A DNA stretch of 64,000 nt from Kocuria flava (GCF_001482365.1 NZ_CP013254.1:3440336-3504335); one strand, 5' to 3'. Numbered from the stretch's first letter, positions 42,196 to 51,832 are shown. Notes: generated by a model from the letters alone, not told the origin. A program made the numbers and translations.

Positions 42196-43182
42196 ATGGA
42201 CTCGAACACCCGCGTGCTCAAGGCCGTCGGGGCCTGGCTGTTCCTGCTCGTGCTCGCGGTGGCCGCCGCCGCCGTCACGATCGCCCTGGTCAACAAGTAC
42301 CTCTACGGCCCCACCACGGACGTGCGCGCCTACGTCGAGGACCTGCGCGACGGCGAGGGCGGGGAGGCGCTGGGGCTGCTCAACGCCGAGGTCCCGGAGG
42401 CCGACGCCGCGATGCTCGACGGCGCCCCGCTCGAGGCCGCCGCCGGCTCCCTCGAGGACGTCGAGGTGAGCACCGTCGAGGACAGCGGGGACGGCGGCGC
42501 CGCGGTGCGCGCCGAGTACGTCCTCGACGGGCAGCAGCACAGCTCGCAGTTCGACCTGCACCCGGTGGACACCCAGTGGGGTTTCTTCACGGTGTGGGCC
42601 TTCGACGGGTCCCGCCTGCCCGTCGTCGAGGTGAGCCTGCCCGGCGCCTCCTCCGTCGACCTCAACGGCACGGCGGTGGCCCTGCCCGGGTCCTCGGGCG
42701 AGTTCGCGGTGTTCTACCCGGGGGTCTACACCGCCTCCTACGACTCCGAGCTGGTGCGCGCCGAGCCGCGGACCGCGGTCGTGACCGGGCCGGGCCAGCG
42801 GGCGCGGATCGAGCTCGAGGCGGAGCCGACCGACCGGCTGCGCGAGGAGGTCGACCGGCAGCTGCGCGAGCACCTCGAGGGCTGCGCGGAGCAGGACACG
42901 CTCTACCCCGCCGGCTGTCCCTTCTCCTACGAGTTCGACGGCCGGGTCGCCGGCGAGGTCGAGTGGAGCATCGTCGAGCACCCCGAGCCGGAGATCGTCG
43001 TGGGCACCCGCGGCGGGGGCGGCTGGGGCCTGGAGCCGGCGCGGGGCACGGCGCGCATCGCCTTCGACTCCCTGGACCTGTTCACGGGGGAGGTCGAGCG
43101 GGTCGAGCGCGAGGTGCCCTTCGAGGTCTCGGCCGACCTCGCGGTCGACCGCTCGACCGTGACGGTCACCCCGCGCGGCTGA
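42196..43182 (+). CDS. Membrane-anchored exported protein, unknown function
   Basis: A 328-residue protein with one N-terminal hydrophobic anchor (LFLLVLAVAAAAVTIALV) and a large acidic extracytoplasmic part with beta-rich character and two Cys near residues 230-240 (EGCAEQ...AGCPFSY) that may pair. ATG 42196 has TAGCGT 6 nt before it, a leaderless start. Similar single-anchor proteins of unknown role are widespread in actinobacteria. A 20-bp stem terminator follows. Confidence 0.7.
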   Translation: MDSNTRVLKAVGAWLFLLVLAVAAAAVTIALVNKYLYGPTTDVRAYVEDLRDGEGGEALGLLNAEVPEADAAMLDGAPLEAAAGSLEDVEVSTVEDSGDGGAAVRAEYVLDGQQHSSQFDLHPVDTQWGFFTVWAFDGSRLPVVEVSLPGASSVDLNGTAVALPGSSGEFAVFYPGVYTASYDSELVRAEPRTAVVTGPGQRARIELEAEPTDRLREEVDRQLREHLEGCAEQDTLYPAGCPFSYEFDGRVAGEVEWSIVEHPEPEIVVGTRGGGGWGLEPARGTARIAFDSLDLFTGEVERVEREVPFEVSADLAVDRSTVTVTPRG

Positions 43183-43222
43183 GCCCCCGGGCCGCGGGCC
43201 GCAGCGGCCGGCGGCCCGGCGT

Positions 43223-43266
43223 GCTCCGGGGACCCGGCGGGGACCACCCCGCCGGGTCCCCGGAGC
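43223..43266. terminator. Bidirectional terminator before the NHL protein gene end
   Basis: Perfect 20-bp stem (43223-43242 with 43247-43266) and ACCA loop, between convergent genes. Confidence 0.85.
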
Positions 43267-43306
43267 CGCGGGCGCAGCTCCGGGGCCGGCGGCCCCGGAG
43301 GGGGCC

Positions 43307-45199
43307 TCAGCTGACCCCGCGCAGGTCCAGGACGAGCTCGTCGTCCCCCTCGGGGTCCAGCACGAAGGGGATGCCCCAGTCCTGCTGGTAGAGGTGGCAG
43401 GCGGCGTGGTCGGGGATCTCCCCGCCCGGCTCGCCGTCGCAGGCCGCGGCGCGCGCGGTGATGTGCAGGACCCCCTCGCGCACCCCCTCGGCGAGCACGA
43501 GCTCCCGGCGCAGCCCCTGGGCCGTGCCCGCCCCCTGGCCCAGCGCCTCCTCCGGGGAGGCGGAGATCTTCAGCTGCGTCGGGTCGCCCCACCGGTCGTC
43601 GAGCTTCTGGCCCGTGGGGGCGCTGAAGCGCACGTCGACCGTCAGCGCGCCGGGGGCCAGCCTCGTGCGGGGCCGCTGCGTCTGCGCGGCGCCCTCGTCG
43701 ACCCGCTGGGCGGCCGCCGGGACCGGGACCCGCACGAGGCGGTGGGCGTTGGCCTCCACGACCACGAGCAGCGGCTGCTCCCCCGAGACGTCGAGCAGGA
43801 CGTCGGAGGGCTCGGCGAGGCCGCGGGCCAGTGTCGCGACCTGGCCGGTGCGCGGGTCGTAGTGGCGCACGGCGCCGTTGTAGGTGTCGGCCACGGCCAC
43901 GGAGCCGTCGGGCAGCTGGGCCACGCCGAGGCAGTGCTGCATCCGGGCCTGCGCGGCGTCGCCGTCGCGGAAGCCGAAGTCGAACAGTCCCTCGCCCACG
44001 GCGGTCTCGACGGCCGCGGCGCCGTCGTCGTCGAACCGGACCACGCGCAGGGCGGAGGTCTCGGAGTCGGCGACCCACACGTTGCCGTGGTGGTCCTCGG
44101 CCAGCCCGGAGGACTGCGCGAACCACGCCTCGCCGGCCGCGCCGTCCTTGAGGCCCTCGTCGCCGGTGCCCGCGAGCACGGCCAGGCGGCCGGTGCGCGG
44201 GTCGAAGGAGAACAGCTGGTGGGTGCCGGCCATCGCGACGACGAGCCGGTCGGCGGCCGTGGACCACACGACGTCCCACGGCGAGGACAGCGCCACGTCC
44301 AGCGGGTCGGCGTCGGGGTCGATGTGGTTGGGCTCCGCGCCGCGGGCCCGCTCCTCGTCGAGCAGGCGCTGCACGCCGTTGCCGGCGACCGTGCGGACCC
44401 GGCCCGTGGCGAGCTCGACCCCGCGCAGGCGGTGGTTGACGGAGTCGGCGACGACGACGTCGTAGCCGACCGCCGCCCGCACCTGCTCCGGCAGCAGGGT
44501 CAGGCCCTGCGGCTCGGTGAAGCGGGCGGCCCCCGCGTCCCCGTCCTCGTGGCCCTTGCCGGCGCCGATGACGCGCTGGACGGTCTCGAGGTCGTTGCCG
44601 AGCTGGACCAGCCGGTGGTGGCCGGTGTCGGAGACGAGGAACGAGCCGTCCGGCAGGGGCAGGACCTTCCCGGGGAAGCGCAGGTCGCCCTCGGGCGCGG
44701 GGCGGGGGACGTAGGGACCGTCGCCGCGGTGCAGGGTGCCCTTGGCCTCGTGCTCGGCCACGAGCTCCTCGACGAGGGGGACGAGGCCCTGCACGTGGCC
44801 CTCCCCGGAGAGGTGGGCCACGATGTAGCCCTCGGGGTCGACGACGACGAGCGTGGGCCACGCGCGGGCCGTGTAGGCCTGCCACGTGGTCAGCTCGGGG
44901 TCGTCGAGGACCGGGTGGTGGATCTCGTAGCGGTCCACGGCCGCGGCCAGGGCCTCCGGGTCGGCCTCGTGCTCGAACTTCGGGGAGTGCACCCCGACGG
45001 TCACGAGCACGTCGGCGAAGCGCTCCTCGAGGGGGCGCAGCTCGTCGAGCACGTGCAGGCAGTTGATGCAGCAGAAGGACCAGAAGTCCAGGATCACGAC
45101 CTTGCCGCGCAGCGCGGCGAGGTCCAGCGGCTTGTCGCCGGTGTTGAGCCAGGCCCGGCCCTCCAGCTCGGAGGCGCGGACGCGGGAGGTGAGGCGCAC
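43307..45199 (-). CDS. Thioredoxin-like/NHL-repeat protein (NHLRC2-like)
   Basis: A 630-residue protein: an N-terminal thioredoxin fold with SFCCINC (a CxxC-type redox pair, residues about 40-46), then NHL beta-propeller repeats (GSFLVSDTGHHRLVQL, VVADSVNHRLRGVEL, VWVADSETSALRVV, SVAVADTYNGAVRHYD) and a C-terminal beta domain. GTG 45199 has AAAGGA upstream. Its position behind the copper genes suggests a thiol-redox or maturation role, but related proteins are uncharacterised. Confidence 0.85.
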   Translation of the reverse strand: MRLTSRVRASELEGRAWLNTGDKPLDLAALRGKVVILDFWSFCCINCLHVLDELRPLEERFADVLVTVGVHSPKFEHEADPEALAAAVDRYEIHHPVLDDPELTTWQAYTARAWPTLVVVDPEGYIVAHLSGEGHVQGLVPLVEELVAEHEAKGTLHRGDGPYVPRPAPEGDLRFPGKVLPLPDGSFLVSDTGHHRLVQLGNDLETVQRVIGAGKGHEDGDAGAARFTEPQGLTLLPEQVRAAVGYDVVVADSVNHRLRGVELATGRVRTVAGNGVQRLLDEERARGAEPNHIDPDADPLDVALSSPWDVVWSTAADRLVVAMAGTHQLFSFDPRTGRLAVLAGTGDEGLKDGAAGEAWFAQSSGLAEDHHGNVWVADSETSALRVVRFDDDGAAAVETAVGEGLFDFGFRDGDAAQARMQHCLGVAQLPDGSVAVADTYNGAVRHYDPRTGQVATLARGLAEPSDVLLDVSGEQPLLVVVEANAHRLVRVPVPAAAQRVDEGAAQTQRPRTRLAPGALTVDVRFSAPTGQKLDDRWGDPTQLKISASPEEALGQGAGTAQGLRRELVLAEGVREGVLHITARAAACDGEPGGEIPDHAACHLYQQDWGIPFVLDPEGDDELVLDLRGVS

Positions 45200-45325
45200 G
45201 GTGTCAGGTCCTTTCGACGGCGTGGTGAGGTGCTCTGTCAGGTGGTCAGCGCGGGGGGCGCGGCCGGTGGTCCGGCCCCGCCCCGCGCAGGTCCGCGCGC
45301 CCTCGGGAGCGCGGGGACGGGCGGG

Positions 45326-47497
45326 TCAGCGCCGGGCGGCGCGGTCGTCGTGCTCGGCGAGCCCGGCCATCATCTCGTTGTAGGCCTTCAGCTCGGCGTC
45401 GTCGGTCCGGTCGGCCTTCCGGTCGGCGCGGCGGTTCTCCTTCGTGCCCTCGATCGCCCACAGCACGGCGACGACGACGGCCACCACGACCGTGGGGAAC
45501 TCCCCGATGCCCCACATCAGGGCCCCGCCGAACTGCTGGTCCTCGATCGCCGTCCGGCCCCAGTCGCGGCCCGTGTTGCCGAACCAGGAGGCCTGCAGCA
45601 GGGTGTCCGAGCCCATGAGGGCGACGCCCACGAAGGCGTGGTAGACCATCGTGGCCAGCAGCAGCACGAGCCGCATCATGTGCCCGGGCCGGCGCGGGAT
45701 GGGGTCGGTGCCGATGAGCACGAGCATGAACAGGTACCCGGTGATCAGGAAGTGGGTGACCATGAACACGTGGCCCACGTGGTAGCGGAGGGTGAGGCCG
45801 AACAGCGGGGTGAAGTAGAAGACCACGATCGAGGCGGCGAAGTTCACCGCGGCGAACACGGGGTGGGTGACGACCCGGCTCCAGGTCGAGTGCACCAGGC
45901 GCAGGATCCACTCGCGGGGCCCGCGGGAGCCGTCCTGCCGGGGCTCGAGGGCCTTCAGCAGCAGGGTCACCGGGGAGCCCAGCACGAGGAAGATCGGCAC
46001 GACCATGGTCAGCATCATGTGCTCGACCATGTGGGCGGAGAACAGCACCCGGCCGTAGACGGCCGGCCCGCCCGAGGTGATCCAGAACAGCACGCCCAGC
46101 CCGGTGACCCAGGACAGGGCGCGCAGCACGGACCACGCGTCCCCGCGCCGGCGCACCCGCACCATCGCGCGCAGGTAGACCACGAGCAGGACCAGGCACA
46201 CCGTCAGCCACAGCCAGTCCACGCGCCACGTGGTGAACCACGAGGCCGCGGTGGGCTCGGGCGGCAGCTCGTACCAGGTGAGGATCAGGGCCGGGGAGGC
46301 GTCCGGGGCGATCGTCTCGGGCACGGGCGGGGCGGTGCGCGAGAGCGCCACGGCCAGGCCCATGACGGCGCCCATGACGAGCAGCTCGCCCAGGACCAGC
46401 TGCCACACCGCGCGGCGGGGCCCGATCCGCCCGGCCTCGAGCCCGGGGATCAGCCGGCGGCGGTGGAGGAGGCCGGCCGCCCCGAGCAGCAGGGTCAGCA
46501 CGGCCTTGGTCAGGGCGATCTCCCCGTAGGGGCTGAACAGCTGGTCCCAGGAGCCGATGCGCACCGCGGAGTTGACCACCCCGGAGGCGGCGACGAGCAG
46601 GAACGCGGCGAGCGCGACCGCGGAGAAGCGGCGCAGCACGACGGCGGCCAGCGGCACCCGCCGCACGGCCCCGCCGGTGCGGCCGCGGGCGGACCCGGCG
46701 GGCAGAGCCGCGGTGCCGGCGTCCGGGGCGTCGAGCCACGGCGCGAGCCAGGCGAGGACCACGAGCCCGCCGGTCCACAGGCACACCCCGAGCAGGTGCA
46801 GGCCGAGGGAGTTGACCGCGCCCATGTGGTCGTTGCCGCCGGCGGAGTGGCCGTTGAGGGCCATGGCCACGAGGGCGGTGCACGCGAGGCCGGCGGTCAG
46901 CAGCAGCCCGAGGAGGGCGCGCACCCCGAAGAGCAGGGTCGTGACCACGGCGGCGACCACGACGATCACGGACTGGGCCTGCCCCGTGGGGATCTCGGTG
47001 GCGTAGTGCACCAGCTGCCCGGTGTAGGTCTCGTCCCCGCCCACGGGCACACCGGCCACGTCCGAGTAGGAGAGCACGAGCACCGCGACCGCGGCCACGG
47101 TCCACACGACCGCGGCCGCGCCGCCGAGGCGCAGCGTCTGCGTGAACAGCGGGTGCTCCGGCGCGGGGTCCTGCCCGGTGCCGCGGCGGCGGCCGCTCCC
47201 CCGGTGCTTCGGCACGATCCCGAGGGCGAACAGCAGGGAGCCGAGCACCACGACGAGGGCGCCGTCGTGGACGACCTCCGCCACGGGCAGGCCCCACCGC
47301 ACCAGGGCGCCGGGGTCCGCGGCCAGGCGCGGGGCGCCGGAGCCGCTCCACAGCATCGCCAGCACGAGCGCCGTGAGGGCGACGACGGGCACGGCCGCGA
47401 GCGTCCACGGCTCCGGCCGGCGGCCGCCGGTCCCCCGGGTCCCCGTCTCCTGCGGCCCCGTGCCGCGGTCGGTGCGCTGCACCGTCCTGGAAGTCAT
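45326..47497 (-). CDS. CopD / CtaG fusion membrane protein
   Basis: A 723-residue polytopic protein. The N-terminal half resembles CopD (copper import across the membrane; ALNGHSAGGNDHMGAV, GLHLLGVCLWTGGLVVLAWL); the C-terminal half is CtaG-like (caa3_CtaG: ARMVEHMM-type HMVEHMMLTMVVPIFLVLGSP and FMVTHFLITGYLFMLV). His-rich membrane segments fit copper handling and cytochrome oxidase maturation. ATG 47497 has AAGGAG upstream. Part of the copC-PCuAC-DyP cluster. Confidence 0.87.
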   Translation of the reverse strand: MTSRTVQRTDRGTGPQETGTRGTGGRRPEPWTLAAVPVVALTALVLAMLWSGSGAPRLAADPGALVRWGLPVAEVVHDGALVVVLGSLLFALGIVPKHRGSGRRRGTGQDPAPEHPLFTQTLRLGGAAAVVWTVAAVAVLVLSYSDVAGVPVGGDETYTGQLVHYATEIPTGQAQSVIVVVAAVVTTLLFGVRALLGLLLTAGLACTALVAMALNGHSAGGNDHMGAVNSLGLHLLGVCLWTGGLVVLAWLAPWLDAPDAGTAALPAGSARGRTGGAVRRVPLAAVVLRRFSAVALAAFLLVAASGVVNSAVRIGSWDQLFSPYGEIALTKAVLTLLLGAAGLLHRRRLIPGLEAGRIGPRRAVWQLVLGELLVMGAVMGLAVALSRTAPPVPETIAPDASPALILTWYELPPEPTAASWFTTWRVDWLWLTVCLVLLVVYLRAMVRVRRRGDAWSVLRALSWVTGLGVLFWITSGGPAVYGRVLFSAHMVEHMMLTMVVPIFLVLGSPVTLLLKALEPRQDGSRGPREWILRLVHSTWSRVVTHPVFAAVNFAASIVVFYFTPLFGLTLRYHVGHVFMVTHFLITGYLFMLVLIGTDPIPRRPGHMMRLVLLLATMVYHAFVGVALMGSDTLLQASWFGNTGRDWGRTAIEDQQFGGALMWGIGEFPTVVVAVVVAVLWAIEGTKENRRADRKADRTDDAELKAYNEMMAGLAEHDDRAARR

Positions 47498-47594
47498 GCG
47501 TGCGTCTCCTTCACCCGCCCCTCGACGACGGGGCGGTCCGCTCCCCATTGTCCCCCGCCGCGCAAGCCGGTGGGGCCGGGGGTGGCGGGGCTCA

Positions 47595-47624
47595 CGGGGC
47601 CCGGCCGCGGCGGGCCGGGCCCCG
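47595..47624 (-). terminator. Hairpin after the DyP peroxidase gene
   Basis: 12-bp perfect stem (47595-47606 with 47613-47624), between the DyP stop and the CopD-CtaG start. It may separate transcripts or lower read-through. Confidence 0.55.
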
Positions 47625-47640
47625 GGCGGTGCCGTGGCGC

Positions 47641-48873
47641 TCAGGCCCGCAGCAGGACGTCGCCCACGAACCCGTCCTCGGCGCAGCCCGGCGGCACCGC
47701 GAACACGGCCGAGCCGACGGGCGTCGTCCACGCGTTGAGCATGTCCAGCTCGTCGAGACGGCGCTGGATCGGCACGAACTGCCGGTCGGGGTCGGCCTGG
47801 TAGGACGCGAAGATCATCCCCGCGTCGCCGGCCCCGCCCGCCCCGGGCAGGTCGTAGTTGTAGACCCGCCGGTGGATCCGCTCCACCGGGTCCGCCGGGC
47901 GCGCGCGGCGCACGTGGGCGTAGGGCGCGATGACCGGGAAGCCGAGGGGGCTCGTCGCCGCCAGGTCCGGTTCGTCGTGCTCGGCGGTGCCCGTCAGGGG
48001 TGCGCCGTCGGCCAGCCGGCGGCCCACCGCGTCCTCGCGGGCGGGGGTGTCGACCTCGTCCCAGGCGTCGAGGTCCATCCGGATCCGGCGGACCACCAGG
48101 GCGGTGCCGTCCTCGATCCACGGGGCCGTGTCCGCCCCGCCGTAGACCACGCGCTCGAACTCCTCGGACCCGGGGCGGGCATCCGCGGTGCCGTCGACCT
48201 GGCCGAAGAGGTTGCGCATCGTGGTGCCCTCCGGGACGGCCCCGACCGTGTGCCGGAACCCGTCCTGCACCCACCGCACGGTCGCGCTGGAGCGGGCGCC
48301 CTTGAGGAGCACCCGCTGCGCGTGGGAGAGCGCGAGCCGGTCGTCCGCGCACAGCTGCAGCAGCAGGTCCCCGCCGCTCCAGCGCTCCTCGAGGCGGTCG
48401 ATCGAGAACGCGGGCAGGGGCCGCAGCCACGGCGGCACCCGGTCGGGGGCGAGCAGGCCCAGCAGCCGCGGGCCGAACCCGAAGGTCACCGAGAGCCGGG
48501 CCGGGTGCTCGGCCAGCCACGGCTCCTGGTCCCCGACCGGGGCCGTGCCGCGGGCGAGGTCGGCGGCGTCGGCGGAGAGCACCCGCAGCAGGCGCCGCAC
48601 GGCCTCCGGACCGGCGCCCGGGCGCAGGTCCAGGGCCACGAAGGACGCGAACGCCTGCGGCACGGTGCCCACCCCGGCCTGCCGGGCCCCGTGGAAGGGC
48701 TCGGTCCGCCCGCCGTGGGCCGCGGGCACGGGCGGGTCCGGCGGGGGCGCGGCGGTGCCGCGGCGCAGGGACTCGGCCCCGAGCGCCGTGGCCGCGCCGG
48801 CGGAGGCGACGCCGCCGGCCACGAGCAGCCCGCGGCGGCTCAGCCCGCCGCGGCGGGGGTCGGGCTCACGCAT
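47641..48873 (-). CDS. Tat-exported DyP-type heme peroxidase
   Basis: A 410-residue peroxidase with a twin-arginine signal (SRRGLLVAGG, residues about 12-21), the DyP GxxDG motif as GQVDG (catalytic Asp), HVRRA near 330 (likely proximal heme His) and the C-terminal FASYQADPDRQFVPIQRRL. It oxidises dyes and metals outside the membrane with H2O2. It starts 8 nt inside the PCuAC gene end. The same gene pairing occurs in the Streptomyces DtpA copper locus. Confidence 0.9.
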   Translation of the reverse strand: MREPDPRRGGLSRRGLLVAGGVASAGAATALGAESLRRGTAAPPPDPPVPAAHGGRTEPFHGARQAGVGTVPQAFASFVALDLRPGAGPEAVRRLLRVLSADAADLARGTAPVGDQEPWLAEHPARLSVTFGFGPRLLGLLAPDRVPPWLRPLPAFSIDRLEERWSGGDLLLQLCADDRLALSHAQRVLLKGARSSATVRWVQDGFRHTVGAVPEGTTMRNLFGQVDGTADARPGSEEFERVVYGGADTAPWIEDGTALVVRRIRMDLDAWDEVDTPAREDAVGRRLADGAPLTGTAEHDEPDLAATSPLGFPVIAPYAHVRRARPADPVERIHRRVYNYDLPGAGGAGDAGMIFASYQADPDRQFVPIQRRLDELDMLNAWTTPVGSAVFAVPPGCAEDGFVGDVLLRA

Positions 48874-49693
48874 CGCAGGCGGGCAGCTCGGCGGCCGCCG
48901 TCGTGCCGTCGTGGGCCGCGCCCGTTCCCGTCCCGGAGGCCCCGTGCGCGGAGTCCCCGTCCGCGGAGCCGTCGTGCCCGGAGCTCTCCTGCGCGGTGTC
49001 CCCGGGCGACGACGCGGCGGGCGAGGTGGTTCCGTGGGACGCCGGGGCGCCCTCCTCGGGCCCCTCGCCGGGGCGGTACTCCTCCCGGGCCCCGGCGTAG
49101 TCGCGGATCGCCGCCGTGAGCACCTGCTCGGTGCCGTCCTCGAACTGCAGGCGCAGCGCGAGCTCGTCCCCGGCGTAGAGCCCGCACCGCAGGTCCAGGA
49201 GCATGATGTGGTCGGCCCCGGGCTCGAGCGCGTAGGAGTCCCCCGGCGCGATCGTCACGGGCTCCTGGAGCCGCCGCATCACGGTGGCCCCGGTCTCCGG
49301 GTCCAGGACGGTCTCGTGCAGCTCGACGGCGCCGGCGACGCCCTCGGCGCTCGCGCCGGTCAGCACGACCGGGGTGTCGCCGTCGTTGACGAGCGTGCCG
49401 AACACGCCCGTCATGCCGCCGGTCGTGCGGGCCTTGGCCCAGGGCTGCTCGACGGTCAGCGGCCCGGCCGCGGTGCCGTCCGCGGCGGCGCTCGCGGCGG
49501 CGGTGGCGCTCGCGGCGGCGGTGGCCTCCGGTCCGGCCGCCGGGGCCCCGCAGCCGGTGAGGGCCAGGGCGCCGAGCGCGAGCACGGCCGTGCCGCGCAG
49601 CAGGCGCGGCAGGGACCTCCCGGCGGGACGCTGCGGTGCGGACGGGGAGCCGGCGGCGGTGCGGATCGGGGTGGGGTGCACGGTGGTGCGCAT
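48866..49693 (-). CDS. PCuAC-type periplasmic copper chaperone lipoprotein
   Basis: A 275-residue lipoprotein: lipobox LTGC, an Ala/Thr-rich linker, then the PCuAC domain with its Cu(I)-binding pattern (HETVLDP...TVMRRL...GADHIMLLDL, i.e. H-x-M-x-H-x-M). The C-terminal 50 residues are Ser/Gly/His/Asp-rich low complexity ending PACDA. It delivers copper to cytochrome oxidase or exported enzymes. ATG 49693 has AAGGA 8 nt upstream. Confidence 0.88.
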   Translation of the reverse strand: MRTTVHPTPIRTAAGSPSAPQRPAGRSLPRLLRGTAVLALGALALTGCGAPAAGPEATAAASATAAASAAADGTAAGPLTVEQPWAKARTTGGMTGVFGTLVNDGDTPVVLTGASAEGVAGAVELHETVLDPETGATVMRRLQEPVTIAPGDSYALEPGADHIMLLDLRCGLYAGDELALRLQFEDGTEQVLTAAIRDYAGAREEYRPGEGPEEGAPASHGTTSPAASSPGDTAQESSGHDGSADGDSAHGASGTGTGAAHDGTTAAAELPACDA

Positions 49694-49958
49694 GGTGGTG
49701 GTCCTTCGGGGACGGGCGCGGCCGGGGCCGCGCCGGAAGCGGGTGCGGGACGTGCGGGTGGGCACGGGAGCGGGTCCCGGTGCCCTGCCGGCGGGCGGGG
49801 ACGGGCGGCCGGGCGAGAGGACGCGCGGGCCCGGCCGTGGCGACGGCTGCGGCGCCGACGGGACCGGCGACGGCCGCGCCGACCTCGGCGGGCGCGGCCG
49901 GGCCGGCCGCGGGCCGCGCCGGTCGGGGCGCGGGTGGGGAACGAGGGGCGGGGTGCGC

Positions 49959-50564
49959 TCAGCGCCCGCGGCGGCGGGAGAGGAGGCTGACCCCGCCCAG
50001 CACGGCGAGGGCGACGGCCGCGCCGCCGACGGCGACGAGCCACAGCGGCACGTCCGAGCCGGTGGTGCCGCGGGCCGCGTCCTGCGCCTCGGCGGCCGGG
50101 GCGTCCTCGGCCGGGGCGGCGTCCTCGCCGCCACCCCGGTCCTCCGGCGCGGCGGTGCCGTTCCCGGCGCCGTCGCCGACCTCGTAGCGGAAGCTGCCCT
50201 CGATGGGGTGGCCGTCGCTGGAGACCACGCGCCACACGACGTCGTAGGTCTCGTCCTCCGTGCCGGCGTCGCTCAGCGGCTGCACCAGCCGGGTGCCCTC
50301 GGGCCGCGGCTCGCCGGCCGTGACCGAGCGGCCCTCGGAGTCGGTGACGGCCACCTGGTGGCCGATGTCCATGATCTGCCCGGAGAAGCTGAGCTCCAGC
50401 TCCTCGGGGGCGGTCCCGAGGACGGCGCCGGGCTCGGGCGCCACGCCGGTCAGCTCGTCGTGGGCCGTGGCGGGCAGGGCGGTCAGGCCGGTCAGCGCCC
50501 CCGCCGCCAGGACGGCGGCGGCGGCACGGGCGGAGGTGCGGGATGTCGTGCGGGTGGTGCGCAT
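49959..50564 (-). CDS. copC: CopC-domain copper-binding protein
   Basis: A 201-residue exported protein: signal peptide cleaved near ALPATAHDE so His becomes the mature N-terminus (the Cu(II) histidine brace), CopC domain with SSDGHPIEGSFRY, an acidic Ala/Glu linker and a C-terminal helix with RRR tail that anchors it. ATG 50564 is preceded by AAGGAG. The longer frame to 50606 is not needed. Confidence 0.9.
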   Translation of the reverse strand: MRTTRTTSRTSARAAAAVLAAGALTGLTALPATAHDELTGVAPEPGAVLGTAPEELELSFSGQIMDIGHQVAVTDSEGRSVTAGEPRPEGTRLVQPLSDAGTEDETYDVVWRVVSSDGHPIEGSFRYEVGDGAGNGTAAPEDRGGGEDAAPAEDAPAAEAQDAARGTTGSDVPLWLVAVGGAAVALAVLGGVSLLSRRRGR

Positions 50565-50694
50565 GCGGGGAGGGCTCCTTCGGGAGGGACGTCGTCGGAC
50601 GCGCACGGGCGGCCGTGCACCGGCGGGGCGGTGGGCACGGGGGCCGTGCGGGCGGTCGCTCCCGGCGGGTTCCTCCTCGTGGTGCCCGGCCGGG

Positions 50695-51345
50695 TCAGGC
50701 CGGCAGCGGCACGGACGGTGCCGGGAGGAACGGGACGGGGCGACGGCGGGCCGCCGGCGGGCCGCGGTGGGAGCGCACGGGCCGCAGCAGCGCCTGGTCG
50801 GTGAGCACGTGCGGGCGCCCGGCGGGGACCGGGCGCGGGCGGGCCGTCACGGGAGGTGCGCCGAGCACGGCCCGCAGCCGCCGCACGCGCAGCCGCAGGG
50901 CGTCGAGGAGCGCCACCGCGGCGACCTCGCCGCGGCGCATGAGCACCCAGGCGGCCGCGGCGGCGAGGACGTGGGCGAGGACCATGCCCGGCCCCTCGTG
51001 GGCGACCGGCGGAGCCGCCTCGAGGACGAGGACGGGGGCCGCGGCGGCGTGCCCGGTGTGGACCGCGTGCCCGGAGGCCTGCGCCACGGCGTGCGCCGTG
51101 CCCGAGGCCGCGAAGAGCAGGTGGTAGATGCCCTGGCTGAGCACCAGCCCCGCCAGCAGCGCCGAGCGCGAGAGCACCCGGCCGGCGAGGGCCATGCACA
51201 GGGGGCCGGAGAGCGCGAGGGAGAGCAGCACGAGCAGCGGCGCCGGGGCCTGGCCGCCGGCGACCGCGTGGGAGGCCACGGCGAAGGAGGTGGCGATGCC
51301 CGCCCCGGTCCAGCCGCGGGCGAGGCGCTGCGCGCGTGCGGTCAC
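50695..51345 (-). CDS. Multi-pass membrane protein of the copper cluster
   Basis: A 216-residue protein with about five hydrophobic segments and many His residues next to helices (SHAVAGG, GIYHLLF, SGHAVHTGHAA, AHVLAAAA), suggesting metal ligands. The C-terminal 60 residues are Arg/Pro-rich and cytoplasmic. GTG 51345 has GGAGG upstream. First gene of the leftward cluster; no name can be assigned. Confidence 0.7.
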   Translation of the reverse strand: MTARAQRLARGWTGAGIATSFAVASHAVAGGQAPAPLLVLLSLALSGPLCMALAGRVLSRSALLAGLVLSQGIYHLLFAASGTAHAVAQASGHAVHTGHAAAAPVLVLEAAPPVAHEGPGMVLAHVLAAAAAWVLMRRGEVAAVALLDALRLRVRRLRAVLGAPPVTARPRPVPAGRPHVLTDQALLRPVRSHRGPPAARRRPVPFLPAPSVPLPA

Positions 51346-51471
51346 GCCCTCACCTCCCTGGGGTCCCGGCCGGACGGCCGGTGGTCCCATTATGCGCGGC
51401 GGTGCCGGGGCGGGACCAATCGGGCGGTGCGGACCGGCGGGCCCCGGCCGCCGCCGGGGCCCGCGGGAACG

Positions 51472-51512
51472 CCGAAGGGGCGGTTCCCGGTGGCCGGGAA
51501 CCGCCCCTTCGG
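51472..51512 (-). terminator. Terminator after HU gene
   Basis: Perfect 19-bp stem (51472-51490 with 51494-51512) with a TGG loop, 36 nt past the HU stop. Confidence 0.85.
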
Positions 51513-51547
51513 ACGAAGCCGTGGTGCCCCGTGGGGCCGGCGGAGGA

Positions 51548-51832
51548 CTACTTGCCGGAGACGGCGGCCTTGAGCTTGGAGCCCGCGGTCAGCTTGACGC
51601 CGTGGCCGGCCGGGATCTCGATGCTCTCGCCGGTCTGGGGGTTGCGACCGGTGCGCGCCGCGCGGTCGGTGCGCTCCACGGACAGCCAGCCCGGGATGGT
51701 GATCTTCTCACCGGCGGAGACGGACTCCTCGAAGACCTGGAAGAGCGCGTCCAGGACACCGTTGACGGCGGCGTTGGTGGTGCCGGCCTTCTCGGCGACC
51801 TCGGCGACGAGCTCACTGCGGTTCTTAGCCAT
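51548..51832 (-). CDS. HU-family DNA-binding protein
   Basis: A 94-residue HU: MAKNRSELVAEVAEKAG N-terminus, IPGWLSVERTDRAARTGRNPQTGE (DNA-binding arm) and a short C-terminus without the Lys-rich tail of the mycobacterial HupB. It bends and compacts DNA. It lies 75 nt after rpsN on the same strand with its own AGGAGGACA ribosome binding site. Confidence 0.92.
   Translation of the reverse strand: MAKNRSELVAEVAEKAGTTNAAVNGVLDALFQVFEESVSAGEKITIPGWLSVERTDRAARTGRNPQTGESIEIPAGHGVKLTAGSKLKAAVSGK

Noticed and set aside
43394..47803. 1469-codon open frame on the plus strand
   Set aside because: It mirrors the thioredoxin-NHL and CopD-CtaG genes, whose motifs are clear on the other strand; its composition is His/Gly/Glu-rich shadow.
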